A stretch of 64,000 nucleotides of DNA from Rugalucina vietnamica (taxonomy: Eukaryota > Mollusca > Bivalvia > Lucinida > Lucinidae): the NCBI GenBank assembly GCA_964017185.1, contig OZ024877.1, positions 7,604,006-7,668,005 on the forward strand, written 5' to 3'. Positions 47,750 to 58,970 of this stretch are shown here, piece after piece. The position numbers and the translations under genes were made by a program. The stretch's first letter is position 1. Every line of letters begins with the position of its first letter. Below the pieces are notes generated by a model. The model was not told the DNA's origin, ran no database searches, and saw nothing but the letters and a program-made list of their open reading frames with translations.

Positions 47750-48375
47750 ATACTGTTTATATTGTATTGTTTACATGAGATCACAATATTGTGTTGTTTA
47801 CATTATACTGTTTATATACATGAGACCACATTGTGCTGTTTACATGAGATCACAATGTGCTGTTTACATAAGATCACATTGTGCTGTTTACATGAGATCA
47901 CAATGTGCTGTTTACAAGATCACATTGTGCTGTTTACGAGATCACATTGTGTTGTTTACATGAGATCACAATGTGCTGTTTACATGAGATCACAATGTGC
48001 TGTTTACATGAGATCACAATGTGCTGTTTACATGAGATCATATTGTGCTGTTTACATGAGATCACATTGTGCTGTTTACATGATATCATATCATATTGTT
48101 TATATGAGATTGCATTGCATTGTAAAACATGAGATCATATTGTGCAGCTAAGATGAGATCATATTATACTGTTTACATGAGATCACATTATGCTGTTTAC
48201 ACAATATCATACTGTGTTGTTTAATAAACAATACAGTATGATATTGTGTAAACAGCATATTGTGATCTCATGTAAACAGTATAATTTTATGCAAGACTGC
48301 ATTGTATTGTTTACATGAGAGCACATGATATTCTTTTTATGATATAACATTATGCTGTTTACATCAGATCATATT
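47750..48375 (+). repeat. 24-bp minisatellite with an internal inversion
   Basis: The unit tgtttacatgagatcacatt followed by gtgc is repeated about 20 times. The array turns around at about 48224, so units at 48225-48285 are inverted. Confidence 0.9.
48164..48285. repeat. 122-bp palindrome inside the 24-bp array
   Basis: The left arm attatactgtttacatgaga … atcatactgtgttgttta is mirrored by the right arm ending ctcatgtaaacagtataat, centred at 48224/48225. Almost no spacer and few mismatches. Confidence 0.85.
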
Positions 48376-48652
48376 GTGATGTGAAATTGTATAAAACCAC
48401 CAATATTTAGATCAATAACAGGAAAATCAACCTTAACTTCACATTGTGCTTGTTTGAGATCACTTAGGAACTGCTTCACTTGGGTTGCAGAATTTCAGAG
48501 TTCTAAACATAACATCCGAGTCTTTAGACAGCCCGACATCTGCTGCAGGTCCACCTATTCAGGAGCCCCCCATGGAAAGGAAGAAAATTCCACAAAATTT
48601 CCATACTATTCAGACTGTAATTAAAGTGAAGAATATCTAAATGACTACAATT

Positions 48653-48875
48653 GAGCCACATCACAAGAAAACCAACAATCTGCATATGCAAAAACAAAGG
48701 GGCAGACCAGCTTTGCGGTGATTAGCGCCTTTGTTTTTGCTACTAGGATAGTACAATTCCTCTACTTTCTAAATCCAAAAATTTCCAGTCCCTAACCATC
48801 TTCTGTGCTTGTACAGCTCTGTTTGTGTCGGACCTTTTCGGAAACCACATTGTTGGTTTTCTCATGGCGCGGCTC
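48653..48875 (+). mobile_element. MITE-A copy A29 between 20-bp direct repeats
   Basis: Both termini are present (gagccaca … gcggctc); the hairpin is reduced. The flanks 48633-48652 and 48876-48895 are identical at 19 of 20 positions (atatctaaatgact…aatt). Confidence 0.88.
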
Positions 48876-49081
48876 ATATCTAAATGACTCCAATTACTAT
48901 TCCAAAAAGATAAAGCTCTCATTAGGCTTTTTGGTGCATTCATTTAGTCTGGCTCTTTAATTTACAAATATTTTAATTGGATGCAATATCGACAAAATTC
49001 ACAAGACAAAATCTGCTCATGCGTAGGTCAGTCTGGAAATTCATGCAGTGCAGTAGCACCAGTATCTCTTCCTTGCTTTCA

Positions 49082-49343
49082 CGTCAGGAAAACATGTCTG
49101 TGTAATATATGCCCCCTCATACCCCACTTGTATATATAGCAAAACTGGGGTATGCAAGGGTATACCTATTTTTCTTATTTTTGCTCCAAAACATAGATTG
49201 TGGGTACTCGTTAGAACCGCCTCTGCGAGGCGGTTCTAACGTGTACCAACAATCTGTGTTTTGAGCAAAAATAAGAAAAATATAAAAAAAATTCAGCTGA
49301 AAATTTTTAAAGCTCAAACAATTTTAGGCAAGGTTTCGTTATG
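49082..49343 (-). mobile_element. MITE-B copy B7
   Basis: Full length. The right end has decayed to caaggtttcgttatg. The core palindrome is intact. Confidence 0.88.
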
Positions 49344-49846
49344 AGAGTGAAAAATCAGAAATCTTTGAAGCATTGGTTATCAGTTTAGGTGACGTAAGTC
49401 TGTCTGTACGTCTTTACCGTTCGGAACCCCCAAAACTGTTAAAAGGCCATCGTAAATGCAAATTCCGATCGAATTTCCTCTTCTGTTTCGATGTTTGTAT
49501 CTACTGCAATTATCATTTTGCAACAATCAACAAGTTTTAAGCTTAAACATCATATATTTTACTGCATTCTTGAAGGTGCATATGTTGGCTTTGTCACGGT
49601 GGCCATAACAATTAGCGGAAGAAACCAGAAAATGCAAAAAAAAGCACCAAGCATTAATGGGTGACCAATACCTTGCCACATGCACTGGCAGGTTTTGAAC
49701 CTTGACTGCAGAGGTGACAACCACTGCTGTTTAAGCCAAGGACAAACATACAACCCCGGAGCAGTACGTATAAACACACGGAATGTCACCCTATGTATGT
49801 ACAGCTTCTTCATTCAATGACACTACTCAGTTTACGTAGACATTAT

Positions 49847-50038
49847 GAGCCATGTCATGAGAAAACCAGATTTTTGCCGATGCGAAAACAAAGGTGCAGA
49901 TCAGCGCCTTTGTTTTCGCTACAAAGATAGTAAAATACCTGTTTTTCTTAAATCCGAAATTTCATGCTTCTAGCCTTCTTCTTCGACTGTACAGGCCAGT
50001 TTGTGTCGGACCCGTTCTGACATCCCGAAGACCGGCTC
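49847..50038 (+). mobile_element. MITE-A copy A30, hairpin collapsed, right end trimmed
   Basis: The hairpin is cut to gcagatcagcgcc, as expected from a deletion between arms. The right terminus runs from cccgaagaccgg directly into ctc, skipping about 15 bp. Confidence 0.85.
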
Positions 50039-51121
50039 ATCTGATCAGTCGCAGACAAAGTAACAATAGCTTGAAATCCTCCTGTGTCGCTGAAATCACC
50101 TTTAAATGAACAATTTAACTCTCAGCCGTAATGAGAAATATCGGCAGTATTTTAAATGGGCGAAAAGGAAATACATTATCGTGTCTGGGGCTTTAATTAC
50201 TTCATTTTCAAAGGTCTAACGTTAATTAAACCTGATCAATTCAGGTTAATTAAAGAAACTTACATACGAAAATGTGTCTTTTGTTAGATAGATGGGCCAA
50301 AGAACAGACTAGTACAAGCCATTTAGCTTCAATTTTTTAGATGTTTTGGAATTCTTTTTTACATATCCTTTCGGTAGAGTTGGCGGTGGGGGTAGGGGGT
50401 AGAATCATCAATCAAAGCTAATGATTTATCATCTAAATAACCTTTTCCCATATATACTTTCATGAAATCTGAATTCAATCATCGATTGCAAAGAAGTTCT
50501 ATTTAAGGATACAGAGTTATCTTCCTTTGACCATCTCAGATTCTGAAAATCTGAAATCCAGATTCCCCCTCCCCTCCCTAACATACTTTACTTTAACGTT
50601 AGGTGTAAATGATGTTACTCCTGTACGGGATGAAATTAATTCTATGAAAATGTAGATTTATCAACTTGTTTTTTGTGTATAAAATGTAGATTTTTTTGAC
50701 AGAAAATATAGAATACCCAGTAACCCTTTGTGGTTCTGCTTCCTTAATTAAGGTTTGTTGCAATGTTAAAGAATTTCCCAAACTATTGAGCCCCAGCTTG
50801 CAAACCAGAAGCATCCTGGTGACAACGTATAATTAAGCCCATATAAAGCAAGCAAAAACACCACAAAGATTCACTTCCACTTCAGATACTCGTTGAAACG
50901 TTAAGTATGTGAAATATTACCCTTTTCGGTTGATGAGGGTTTCAATTAAAACAACATTAAAATGATTCCAATTTGAAATTCAAGTTTACGATCCCAGCCT
51001 CCGTTTTTGTTTGTTGCGGATTTTCGAAACTGTAAGGAGTAATTATTGGTTGTGGTTTACAGAGGTCATGATTTCGGGCAATATTTAATGAAAAATTTGT
51101 ATGGTTCTGTTGATAAAACAA

Positions 51122-51345
51122 GAGCCTGTGCATGAGAAAACCAACAATTTGAGTTTCTGACCAGGTTCGACACAAACCAGGCTGTACAGTCACAGAATAA
51201 AGTTAGAAGCTTGAAACTTTGGATATAAGTAGAAGAGGGATTGTACTATCCGTGTGGCGAAAACAAGGGAGCTGATCAGCTGTGCAGTTACTGTCTTTGT
51301 TTTATAGGCATATGCAAATTGTTGGTTTTCTCATACAAAGGCTCA
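51122..51345 (-). mobile_element. MITE-A copy A31 (GAGCCTGTGC subfamily)
   Basis: Begins gagcctgtgcatgagaaaac. One hairpin arm is deleted (cagctgtgcagttactgtctttg). Confidence 0.87.
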
Positions 51346-51376
51346 GAAGTTGTTGCTCCCATACCCTGCATCTAGT

Positions 51377-51587
51377 CATTACGAATACATGTCCAGATTT
51401 TTTAGGCTGTAATAATTGAAAATTTTCAGTAGAAAATTTGTGATATTTTTCCTTATTTTTCCTCAAAACATAGATTGTGGGAACACGTTAGAAGCCGAGG
51501 CGGTTCTAATGAGTACCCACAATCTATGTTTCGGAGCAAAAATAAGAAAAATAGGTATACCCTTGCATGTCCCTGTTTTGCTATATA
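51377..51587 (+). mobile_element. MITE-B copy B8, left part
   Basis: The left end is changed (cattacgaatacatgtcc) and the core is present. The copy stops at gctatata, where the 1.8-kb element begins; its right part resumes at 53405. Confidence 0.88.
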
Positions 51588-53404
51588 CCAGAGGACCAAT
51601 GGTCCTATAAACGCTCACCTGAGAACTGGGATATGTGACTTAAGTTGACCTTGCCATAAAATGGGTCAAGGTCATCCAAGGGTCATGATTTATATATACT
51701 TTATAAAGCTCTATTGCCTGATGCTTCATGCCAAGTTTCAAAATCATAGGCCTTCTGGTTCTGGAGAAAAAGATTTTTAAAGGTTTTTGCTATTTATAGC
51801 CATGGCAGCCATCTTGGTCATGTGACCTTGACCTTTTATATAAATTTTCATTCCCTCTTCCTAACAATGCTCCACTTAAAGTTTGGCTTTTATTGGTATA
51901 GCGGTTTCAGAGAAGTAGATGTTTGAATATTATGGTCATATACATGTATATAGCCCCAGGGCAGGGGCAGACAACCTCCTGGGGTCAAATTTTTTCCATA
52001 AACATAAATTTTCTGTCCATTTGCATACTCCCATTTAATTCCATTTTACTATTTTTTCCCATTCGAATGCATTAGTGAACTAAGTTGACCTTGCTGTAAA
52101 ATAGGTCAACGTCATCCCAGGATCATGATTTATACAAACTTTGTAGAGCTCCATTGCCTGCTGCTTCATGCCAAGTTTCAAAATCATAGGCCTTCCGGTG
52201 CTGGAGAAGAAGATTTTCAAAGGTTTTTGCTATTTATGGCCATGGCGGCCATCTTGGTCATGTGACCTTGACCATTTATACAAACTTTCATTCCCTCTTT
52301 CTAAGGATGCTCCACATAAAGTTTGGCTTTGATTGGCCAAGCGGTTTCAGAGAAGAAGATGTTTGAATATTATGGTCATATACATGTATAAAGCCCCAGG
52401 GCAGGGGCAGACAACCCCCTGGGCCCAAAATATTTTCATAAACATAAATTTTCTGTCCATTTGCTCATTCCTAGCAAGTTTTCTGCCATTAAATGAAATT
52501 TTCCTATTTTTCCCATTCAAATGCATGGGTGACCTAAGTTGACCTTCCCGTAAAAAAAGGTCAAGGTCATCCCATGGTCATGATTTATATAAACTTTGTA
52601 GAGCTCCATTGCCTGATGCTTCACACCAAGTTTCAAAATCATTGGCCTTCTGGTTCTGGAGAAGAAGATTTTTAAAGGTTTTTTTTCTATTTATAGCCAT
52701 GGCAGCCATCTTGGTCATGTGACCTTGACCATTTATATAAACTTTCTTTCCCCCTTCCCAAGGATGCTCCATATGAAGTTTGGCTTTGATTGGCCAAGCG
52801 GTTTCAGGGGAGAAGATGTTTCATTATTATGGAAATATACATGTATATAGCCACGGGGCAGGGGCAGACAACCCCCTAGGGGCTAAAATTTTCCATTAAT
52901 ATTAATCTTCTGTCCATTTGCCTATTCCCAGTATGTTTTACCCATTAAATAGCATTTTACCATTTTTTTCCCATTCAAATGCATTGGCGACCTAAGTTGA
53001 CCTTGCCGTAAAATAGGTCACGGTCATCCTAGGGTCATGATTTATATAAACTATAATGGGCCCGCGTCCCCGATGCTACATACCAAGTTTCGTGGAAATC
53101 GGCCCACTGGTTCTGGAGGAGAAGATTTTTAAAGGTTTTTGCTATTTATAGCCATGGCGGCCATCTTGGTCATGTGACCTGGACCATTTATATAAACTTC
53201 CGTTCCCTCTTCCTAAGGATGCTCCACATGAAGTTTGGCTTTGATTGGCCAAGCGGTTTCAGAGGAGAAGATCTTTGAAATTGTGGACGACGGACGACGG
53301 ACAACGGACGGACGGACAACGGACGGACGGACAAACGACGACGGACGGACGCCGGAGCATGGGTATACTATAAGCTCACCTGTGAGACTTCGGCTCAGGT
53401 GAGC
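51588..53404 (+). mobile_element. 1.8-kb non-coding element with four tandem units, nested in MITE-B
   Basis: Begins with a hairpin (aggaccaatggtcct) followed by cgctcacctgag; ends with ctcaggtgagc. Those two motifs form an inverted terminal match, and TA flanks both sides (51586-51587, 53405-53406). Inside are four copies of a 440-458 bp unit starting at gttgacctt (51644, 52084, 52538, 52996), then a gacgga-type simple repeat (about 53285-53355). No transposase ORF. The TA duplication points to a Tc1/mariner-type mover, which is inference. Confidence 0.85.
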
Positions 53405-53456
53405 TAAAAAGTGGGGTTTAAAGGGGTATATTTTTCACGGCCATGTTTTCCTGATG
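53405..53456 (+). mobile_element. MITE-B copy B8, right part
   Basis: Resumes with taaaaagtggggtttaaa and ends gttttcctgatg, as expected for the segment following gctata in intact copies. Confidence 0.88.
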
Positions 53457-53527
53457 CGCCAAATCAGGTGCTCTGACAGTATTCAACAAGGTCTTTCTAA
53501 TTACCATGTTTTAAGATGAAAGCAAAT

Positions 53528-53748
53528 GAGCCGCCTCTTGGGAAAACCAACAATGTGGTTTTCGAACAGGTCTGACACAAACCGGTCTGTGCAGTAACAG
53601 ATACAGGCTAGAAGCTTGAAATTTTGGATTTAAGAAGAAGAGGGAGTGTACTATCCATGTAGCGAAAACAAAGGCGTGATCAGCTTCGCGGTTACCGCGA
53701 TCTTTGTTTTCGCATATGCAGATTGTTGGTTTTCTCATGAGGCGGCTC
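53528..53748 (-). mobile_element. MITE-A copy A32
   Basis: TSD is aaat. The hairpin's right arm is shortened (ggttaccgcgatctttg). Confidence 0.9.
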
Positions 53749-54307
53749 AAATGTGAATAAGACAAAAGTAGCAACTCTCATCCAAAACCTAATCCCTCCC
53801 TTTTGTTTGGAATCTTTATTGAATAGTTTTTAAGCTCTTCAAATTGAAGTTTTAGACAGGAAGTCACATCTGGGTGAGAAATTATTTGCAAGACTCCATT
53901 ATTTGAGCGAAATAAAATCCTAATAAATTGTCAGCTTTGTTGTTAATCCCACAAAATATGTTTAATTGGTCTGGTTTGCAAAATTAAATTTAGCAAAATT
54001 TATGCAGGTACACCATAAGCAGCAGCCATAATGAGGGGCAATAACTCTTGATTATATGAAGAGCTGAATCAGTCATTTTTCAAACAGACTACTTGAACAT
54101 GCATGTTAAAAGCCATCCAATTCTGTTAGAGATTCATTTTGTTAAAATCTGGTCTGTCAACGTCCATCCTTCACTACTGGATCTGTCAAAACTGCACTGT
54201 GGTCACATATGCAAGCTTGCTAAAGTTCCTTGTCTATTTCTAACAAAGGATGCAAGTGTAAAATGGTAAGAACAAAAAGTTGTGATTGCATTCTCACTAC
54301 TGACAAT

Positions 54308-54758
54308 CACATGGTATTGTTTACATACAAACGGATAAATGATTGGGTGACACACACTACAATGAGAACGAAGTTGAGGTTAGATTTTCGAGTTTTCTCC
54401 TACAGCGTTTCTTCTACTGACTGATAGATAGGTGCAGTCAATACAGAAATTGAACATTTATTGAAAGAAAGTAACATAAGAAATCCTGGTTATTTCGTTT
54501 TCGCAAACACTTCAATGTTACTGTTTGGGAAGTACTATATGTTTAATGGGCAGAAGTGTTTGCGAAAAAGAAATATCCTGGATTCCTTATTCAATAAAAG
54601 CTCAATTTCTGCATTGACTGCGCCTATCTATCAGTCAATAGAATAAACGTGAAACGAATAAATATGAGAAAACTTGAATTTCTCATCTCAACTTTGTACA
54701 GAATTTCATTGTGTGTCACCCGATCATTTATCGGTTTGTATGTATACAATACCACGTG
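54308..54758. repeat. Long foldback element, 206-bp arms
   Basis: The left arm 54308-54513 and right arm 54553-54758 are inverse copies at roughly 80% identity, with a 39-bp loop. Paired landmarks are catacaaacggataaatgat/atcatttatcggtttgtatg, ctgactgatagataggtgca, and tttcgcaaacacttc/gaagtgtttgcgaaa. Short ORFs on both strands are by-products of symmetry. Confidence 0.87.
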
Positions 54759-55587
54759 TTGCTCAGATTCTGATATCCATCCCTTCTCTACCCAACTAAT
54801 ATGAAATAGGCACACCTAATGGGCAACCAACCAATCTATCAGGATACCGCACGCTTGAATTCATGATTTTTGTGTGTACATTGTTTGTTTTTGTTTTTGT
54901 TGCTTAACTAAATGAACAACTTTGGTCAATGGCCATATCTGTGCATCAAATTTCCTTTTGTAAACATAACTTAGATACCTTTACTTACAAAAACGTATGG
55001 CTCTCATCATTGAACTGTATGCAAAATGGACTTTCAAACTGGTTTACGTGACCAGATTACGGATATGCATCATATGCACCAGAAGTTTTCAACAAGGCAT
55101 CAATAAATGTATTATTAAATAACCGGTCTGCAATTCTATAGCTTTTCTGTTCCAAGACACTTATAGATCTCTTAAAAAGTTGTAAATTGAGCCTATACGC
55201 CACCAGGCCTCCCATTTATTTTACTTCCCATTTTAAATCCGTCATCAGTGTTCACAGAAGCCATGTTTCAGTTTTGTTTGCATTCAGGCTGAACAGTACA
55301 GTCAACCATTTTTCATTATTACAAGACAGGCCACATTTTTTGGATACTTGATGGTTACAAAAGCGTTGTTCAACAACACATCCTAGTACTTATGTCTTAG
55401 AAGCAGGATTTGAACTACAACCTTTCTATCGAGCTAAGCTACATGTACAAGTACATGTATGTCAACATAATGGAAATGATTTTGGGTTAAATATCTGGCA
55501 CAGAGTCACATGTACAAACTGTATATAAACACAGCAAGTATATGGGTGTGTAGAATTTATTCTTTTAAAATGTAACATTTATAATTT

Positions 55588-55814
55588 GAGCCACATGAGA
55601 AAAACAGGATTTTTGCAAATGTGAAAACAAAGCCGCAGATCAGCTGAGTAGTAACTGTACATCTGATTAGCGCCCTTGTTTTCCCTACACATATAGTACA
55701 AGCTCTTTTCTACTTAAACTTTCTAGCTTCTTTCCTTTTCCTGTGACTCAACAGACCGGTTTGTGTAAGACCTGGTCGGAAACCCTGAAGACCAATTTTC
55801 TGGTGTCATGGCTC
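55588..55814 (+). mobile_element. MITE-A copy A33, old
   Basis: TSD attt is retained although the body is strongly diverged. The hairpin is barely paired. Confidence 0.83.
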
Positions 55815-56848
55815 ATTTAATAGTCTATTACATTTCTGAAATATTTTATTTAACAGAACTCCGCAAGATGGGGAGTCCCAGAATTGAATCTAAATCGGTC
55901 CATAATGTTTATGCTGACTGGGCATAAATTTCTCTGGTAATGTGTTAACAATGTTCCAGTTTCCATGGTCAATGATGCATCTGACACTGGTCAATACTGT
56001 ATTCCCACTTCAAAGATCAAACCGTAAATAAATCTGAAACAGATTTAAACACCTCTAATAAATTACATGAAACCTTATCAAGGAAAACGCATCAACTTCT
56101 ATAAGAGTAAAGTGCCTATAAATTCAATCTATATTCATAATAATTAATTCTGTAAAAGATTTCATATTTTAGCAATTAAGATGGATATTCCAAAACTTTA
56201 TACTTATGATTAAGTTTTAATCATAGATGTATAAGTACACAGTTATTAGATGCATATTTGCTTGACTTAATGTTTTACATTCGTAGACAATTGCTGTGTT
56301 ATTAGGATGGTCAGATATAACAGAAATTAATGCTCCTCCTGGTCCAAAGGTCACAGTCCAGGACAGCACCATGAATATCTACAGTTGCTGAAAATAATAA
56401 TATCAACTTTAAGTCTTATTATGATCTACATATTGAATTTCTACATCAAGTTTGCTTATCCTAGTTACTTTACTTCAGTTTTGTGTTCATAAGGACAAGC
56501 AACAGGTGAAAGAATGTTTGTGTTCATTGTAGTTTGGCATTTTATAAACCTGTTTTTCAAAATTTCCTGATTTTGGCTTAAATTGAAAAATTCCCTGACT
56601 GATGTCAAAAATCCCTGACAATTCCTTGGCTTTGAAAAAAGTGATTTCTCTCTAACTTTTTCCCTGACCATGGACACCCTGAATAAGTATTTGCAAGAAA
56701 GACAGAAACTTTATTTGTCTTACCCAAGGCTAATTTAGAACACCTCAATGACCATGGATTCATGACCACACTGCTGGTTTTTTACCTGAAAATAAAACAG
56801 TGTACATGTATACAGTTCAAAGAAACAGTAAAACTTATTCAAATGAAA

Positions 56849-57086
56849 GTGTTTTTTTTTTTTTTTTTTTTTTCTAATTCAATTTAACGTCCCTTTCAAG
56901 ATTATTTCAGCTCATATGAGACGGGCCAATCAATAGGTGGTGCGAAAACGGGAGAACCGCTAGAAAAACCACCTGGCACACCCGCAAGCAGAACTTGGCT
57001 TGTCTCACATGTGGCCAGAGCGGGACTCGAACCCACACCAGACACAGCGGTGAAATGATCGAGTGATTAAGAAACACGGAGCCACC
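56849..57086 (-). mobile_element. SINE with deleted head segment
   Basis: Has about 22 T, then the tail and body. The B box is intact (gggactcgaacccacacc), but the A-box region is shortened (aagaaacacggagccacc). The TSD is 10 bp, tcaaatgaaa (56839-56848 and 57087-57096). Confidence 0.9.
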
Positions 57087-57209
57087 TCAAATGAAATTGA
57101 CCATAGTGTGTCAGTCTGTCAGACAATAGAGTATTGGCAGAACAATTTCACATGAAAAGCGGTTCATATCATCTTTTCAACTTTTTTTTCCATTTATACT
57201 GCTCATAAT

Positions 57210-57395
57210 CATTCCTTTGTCTCACCACTGTGTCCAGTGTATGTGGGTTCAAGGCCCCTTTGTCTTGGGTAGTGTGCTTATGGGTGTACAAAGTATTTTG
57301 TCTTAGAGTACTTCAGTTTTCGCCCCGCCTACTGATATGCCCATCTCATATGAGCTGAAAGAATCTTGTAACTTGTAAGGGCGTAAAAAGTAGGT
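57210..57395 (+). mobile_element. SINE, diverged and 5' truncated
   Basis: Retains tgtgggttcaaggcccc (B box), ttttcgccccgcctactgat, catctcatatgagctgaaag and a degraded tail. Confidence 0.8.
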
Positions 57396-57820
57396 TTAGA
57401 AAAAGAGAACAAGTTTCACTATCCATGATGTTCTTGAACATTTATGAATTAATTAAGTTCAGACAGGCAAGCTCTTTGACCAAGTGGTAGGGGTCTCCAA
57501 TTTCCTGGGATCAATACTATTGTAAAAGTTCTGGGATGTTATGCAATATTTGGATTATTTGCAAGATACTCTTACAATATTCATGAGACATAAATTTGTA
57601 AAAGTGCCTCAATCTCACTTCATTCACAATAAGTTTGTTAAGTTTGTTTTGTCACAAGATAGACAAAAATAATTACCCAATTATTTTCAAAACTTGAAAC
57701 AGTTTTGCATCAATTGCCTTGGTAGAGACGTTTGCAAAAGTGTCATAGAAGCCAGGCATACTTTTGATTTACTAATATTTGCATTTGATTGTGTAACCAG
57801 AACTTTGAAATATTGGGGGT

Positions 57821-57897
57821 GGCCCTAGTGGCCGAGTGGTTAAGAGCGCTGATATTTTATTACCGCACTTAACCATTCAAGCATCTGTGTGGGTTTG
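57821..57897 (+). mobile_element. SINE head fragment
   Basis: Contains ggccctagtggccgagtggt (A box) and tgtgtgggtttgaag, then an A-rich run that leads straight into MITE-B copy B9. The body and tail are lost. Confidence 0.75.
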
Positions 57898-57934
57898 AAG
57901 AAAAAAGAAAAAAAAAAAAGGAAAAGAAAATTGT

Positions 57935-58163
57935 CAGCTTTAAAAATTGAAAATTTCATCAGAAAAGCTTTGATATTTTTCTTATTTTTGCTAGATTGTG
58001 GGTACACACTGGAACGCCTCACCGAAGCGGTTCTAACGAGTACCCACAATCTATGTTTGGGAGCAAAACTAAGAAAAATACGTATGCCCCTGCATTCCCC
58101 AGTTTTTCTATATAAAAGTGGGGTATGAGGGGGTATACTTTTCATGGACATGTTTTCCTGATG
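57935..58163 (+). mobile_element. MITE-B copy B9, left end missing
   Basis: Starts within the AT-rich arm (cagctttaaaaattgaaaat) directly after an A-rich run. The core is damaged; the right end gttttcctgatg is intact. Confidence 0.82.
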
Positions 58164-58340
58164 ATTAATTTAGTATACAATAGGCAGATTTAAAACCAAG
58201 ACTTTTAACTGTCGTTGTTTAAAAATCACTCCGAATCTATCAGAAATGATACAGGGTCAGTGGTGCGGCTTGTTGGCAAACTGTCTTATCTTGATTGTTT
58301 ACAGTATTGCTGCGTATTGAATTTGGACTGGTTTAGCCCT

Positions 58341-58970
58341 GTCTCACTGGAATGCGACAACTGGAGACTATTTCGCGACAAAGACTGACAATATAAACAC
58401 AACTTTCACCGTTTCACGTTGCAGTCTCATTGAACAGACATTTATGCGACAAATTCGCAAATTTCGGTCTAATTTTGAAAATAAATCTTGCGACTGTCAT
58501 GCAATAGTCGCACGACTTTCCCGGGAATGTAGCTTATTTTCATTTTAATTCGTACGACAGTTGCACAACATTCGTGCGAGTGCTGCACGACATTCGTACG
58601 AATGTCGCTTAGTTTTATTTTCTCGCCAGATAGTTGTGAGGTTTTTCGCATTTTTCATAAGACTGTCGCGCAACCATCGTGAGACACTCGCAGGACATTG
58701 TTACGAGTGTCACGAAAATTTGGCGTTGTAAATTTGCCAAAATTTCGCGGCGACAGGTTCGCGACACTTGCACGACTGTTGCATGACATTCTTGCGAAAT
58801 ATTTTGGAACAACTTTAAAAAATTTGCATAAAATTTTAAAACATGTTTAAAACCTTCGGGACCAGTTGGCGACAAGCGCACGACACATGAATATTCTCAC
58901 GACACTCGTGCGACACTCGCACAAATGTAGTGCGAAAGTCCACGACAAAATTTGCATGCCAGTGAGATAC
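58341..58970. mobile_element. Candidate TIR element rich in cgac motifs
   Basis: The ends gtctcactggaatgc and gcatgccagtgagatac are inverse with mismatches. The interior is full of cgac/gtcg steps (for example cacgacattcgtacgaatgt, 58587-58606) that can pair locally. No TSD and no ORF of note. Confidence 0.6.

Noticed and set aside
47633-48151. 172-codon ORF with repeated CCLHEIT-like units
   Set aside because: It is the product of the 24-bp minisatellite (unit divisible by three).
51588-53404. Possible LTR retrotransposon or autonomous transposon
   Set aside because: No reverse transcriptase, integrase or transposase coding. The direct repeats are internal tandem units, not LTRs.
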